From JAKVAV01 sp964651785 (GTDB lineage Bacteria > Bacteroidota > Bacteroidia > Flavobacteriales_D > Cryomorphaceae): DNA of 64,000 bases. The translations under genes were made by a program, and so were the position numbers. Of this stretch, positions 62,424 through 64,000 are shown one piece after another. Below the pieces are notes generated by a model. The model was not told where the DNA came from. It made no database searches and saw nothing but the letters and a program-made list of their open reading frames with translations. The stretch's first letter is position 1, and each line of letters begins with the position of its first letter. The stretch is from positions 17,644-81,643 of the forward strand of contig CAZYWJ010000008.1 in assembly GCA_964651785.1 (NCBI GenBank), given 5' to 3'.

Positions 62424-63416
62424 ATGATTAAAGAATTAAGCAGAATATCTTTCTTTTTATTTCTCAGTCTCTCGTTGGTAATGACTTCCTGCGATGACGA
62501 CGATGATGATGACCCCGTCAATCCTCCACCACCTGAGCCTACGGAAACTATAGCCGAAATTGCTCAAGGTGATGAGAACTTCAGCATTTTAGTCGAAGCG
62601 TTAGCTGCGACTGATTTAGTCGGAACTTTGGATGGCGAGGACACTTATACGGTCTTCGCTCCAAATAATACTGCCTTTAACGTCTATTTTGACGCAGAGG
62701 GTGTAACTGATGCTAATAATGACGGAAGTCGTGTGGATGATGCAGCAGGAATTTTCGGAGAAGACTTTATAAAAGACTTATTGCTCTATCATGTTTCAGA
62801 ATCTGAAACCGTTGCGGCCGATATAATGGAAAAAATGTACGTACGTACATTGAGTACGAACTCTCCGGGTGATAATCAACTTTCCTTGTTAGCCGAACAA
62901 GCAAACAATTTAGTGTTACTTAATGGAGGAGAGGGAAAAGGAGCGACGGTTTTAACCGCCAATATTATGGCCACTAACGGTGTAATACACGAAATTGATG
63001 GTGTTTTAGAAATGCCGAGTGTTGTAGACCATGTGGTAGCTAATTCGAACCTCAGTGCGCTGGCAGGTGCGGTTACTGATGTAGATCTAGTTGATGATTT
63101 AGAAGGACAATCTGCCATAACTGTATTAGCGCCTGATAATGATGCGTTTGGCGCAGTAACATTGCCCACCGCTGAAGCTGATGTTATTTCACTACTTCAA
63201 TATCATGTATTGCCAAACCAAGTGCTTTCGGGACAAATAGATGTCGATGATCCCGTTCAAACGTTGAATGGTCAAAATATAGATTTTGACGTAGTGGATG
63301 AAACCAGTGTAGTCATAACCGATTCACAAAATGAAATCTCAACGGTAACTACCGCAGATATTCAAGGTACAAATGGTGTAGTACATATTATTAATCGCGT
63401 TTTGATACCACAATAG
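62424..63416 (+). CDS. Fasciclin (FAS1) domain lipoprotein
   Basis: 330 residues. A lipobox (VMTSC) puts the lipidated Cys at about residue 23, followed at once by seven aspartates and a Pro-rich linker. An acidic stretch after the lipid Cys is the surface-export signal of Bacteroidota lipoproteins, so surface exposure is likely. Two FAS1 domains follow (about 43-195 and 200-330), each with a DxYTVFAPNNTAF- or AITVLAPDNDAF-type motif and ending NGVIHEIDGVL or NGVVHIINRVL. FAS1 proteins mediate adhesion or matrix binding. Confidence 0.93.
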   Translation: MIKELSRISFFLFLSLSLVMTSCDDDDDDDPVNPPPPEPTETIAEIAQGDENFSILVEALAATDLVGTLDGEDTYTVFAPNNTAFNVYFDAEGVTDANNDGSRVDDAAGIFGEDFIKDLLLYHVSESETVAADIMEKMYVRTLSTNSPGDNQLSLLAEQANNLVLLNGGEGKGATVLTANIMATNGVIHEIDGVLEMPSVVDHVVANSNLSALAGAVTDVDLVDDLEGQSAITVLAPDNDAFGAVTLPTAEADVISLLQYHVLPNQVLSGQIDVDDPVQTLNGQNIDFDVVDETSVVITDSQNEISTVTTADIQGTNGVVHIINRVLIPQ

Positions 63417-63441
63417 AAAAAGGAAGATTATAACGATTACG

Positions 63442-63465
63442 GGCCCGCCAATCGCGGGCCTTTTT
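63442..63465 (+). terminator. Intrinsic terminator after the fasciclin gene
   Basis: GGCCCGC and GCGGGCC form a 7-bp stem with a 5-nt loop followed by TTTTT, 25 bp after the fasciclin stop codon. Confidence 0.9.
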
Positions 63466-63522
63466 AATTCCCTGAACTTTACCGAAGCGCAGTGGTTGAA
63501 TACTTACCAAAACGAATTAACT

Positions 63523-64000
63523 ATGAAAATTCTTATTACGGGCGGAACGGGACTTATCGGATCGCAACTCACTGAACTACTAATCTATCAGGGACACGAA
63601 GTGCGTCATCTTTCCCGAAGCAAGAGCCCGAATAACATGATTCCGACTTTTCAGTGGTCCCCTTCTGAAGGCAAAATGGACGATAAGGCGATGAAAGGTG
63701 TTGAAGCGATTATCCATTTGGCAGGAGCCGGTATAGCTGATGAACGATGGACGGAGAAACGCAAAAAGATTATTATCGACAGTCGGGTAGAATCGGCCAA
63801 CCTGCTTTACCGAAAAGCAAAAGAGCTCAAGCCTCCGCTTAAAGTTTTCGTGTCAGCCAGTGGTATCAATTACTACGGCATGAAAACGACCGATAAAATT
63901 TACACCGAAGACGATCGCCCCACCGATGATTTTATCGGTAAGTGTTGCTTGCTTTGGGAAGAGGCGGCTGATCAATTCGAAGATTTGGCTCGAGTGGTAA
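63523..64000 (+). CDS. TIGR01777 family NAD-dependent epimerase/oxidoreductase, 3' end beyond window
   Basis: ATG at 63523 opens a frame running off the right edge (159 residues seen). The start MKILITGGTGLIGSQLTELL is the Rossmann motif of atypical extended SDRs, and IIHLAGAGIADERWTEKRKKII with VSASGINYYG is characteristic of the TIGR01777 (YfcH/SDR39U1) family. Substrate is unknown for the family. It lies 58 bp after the fasciclin terminator. Confidence 0.92.
   Translation, partial: MKILITGGTGLIGSQLTELLIYQGHEVRHLSRSKSPNNMIPTFQWSPSEGKMDDKAMKGVEAIIHLAGAGIADERWTEKRKKIIIDSRVESANLLYRKAKELKPPLKVFVSASGINYYGMKTTDKIYTEDDRPTDDFIGKCCLLWEEAADQFEDLARVV

Noticed and set aside
1..64000. CRISPR arrays, tRNA or rRNA genes, insertion sequences, prophage or integrase genes
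   Set aside because: None was seen: no regularly spaced direct repeats, no transposase or integrase motifs, and the intergenic gaps are mostly too short for structural RNA genes. Small RNAs cannot be excluded by eye.

Overview
The window looks like chromosomal DNA from a marine-type member of the Bacteroidota, most likely order Flavobacteriales. The basis is gene content: the type IX secretion (T9SS) translocon protein SprA, several proteins with T9SS C-terminal sorting domains, a methionine synthase split into two genes, alternative complex III (ActABCDEF) running straight into cytochrome oxidase genes, and many promoter-like TAnnTTTG boxes, the -7 element of Bacteroidota. No tRNA, rRNA, CRISPR array, transposase or phage gene was seen. 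It reads as core genome.

Layout. 1-3192 (-): end of an efflux locus (TolC, partial HlyD-type adaptor) and an OmpA-family protein. 3237-11373 (-): a long tight run of cyoE/ctaB, two oxidase subunit III genes, subunit IV, SCO, DUF420, a small CxxC membrane protein, then split metH. 11423-17633 (-): surface polysaccharide operon gmd-fcl-Wzi/RemB-like-wecA-Wzi/RemB-like. 17679-20951 (-): deoC, an active aldehyde dehydrogenase and a truncated non-catalytic aldehyde dehydrogenase. 21057-24476 (-): a large secreted IgGFc-binding-like protein. 24705-34876 (-): ruvA-sprA-gcvH-vanZ-tonB-tonB. 34979-42651 (mostly +): sirtuin, a T9SS cargo, then a four- or five-gene plus-strand block of Omp28-like proteins, a TlpA thioredoxin, a DUF6029 protein and a small porin, and a conserved 66-residue protein. 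42666-43691 (-): ruvB. 43770-55211 (-): actABCDEF-ctaC-ctaD. 55480-60493: a SPOR protein (+) and rimP-nusA-infB (-). 60583-64000: a MORN/YwqK repeat protein (-), a fasciclin lipoprotein (+) and the start of a TIGR01777 epimerase (+).

How the genes work together. The act operon oxidises menaquinol and passes electrons to the oxidase core encoded in the same operon (ctaC, ctaD); the remaining oxidase subunits, heme A precursor synthesis and copper insertion come from the locus at 7263-11373. SprA, TonB proteins and sorting-domain cargoes form the secretion and outer-membrane energy theme. gmd/fcl (GDP-L-fucose), a WecA-type initiating transferase and two outer-membrane Wzi/RemB-like barrels point to a fucose-containing surface glycan or gliding-related surface structure.

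The least described items are the Omp28/TlpA/DUF6029 block, in which four consecutive products carry paired cysteines; the deoC/ALDH/pseudo-ALDH cassette, which resembles a split ALDH16; a possible transcription attenuator directly before rimP-nusA-infB; and a 125-bp inverted-repeat unit enclosing a 33-codon reading frame at 36439-36563. All functional statements are read from sequence motifs by eye; no database search or structure prediction was run.
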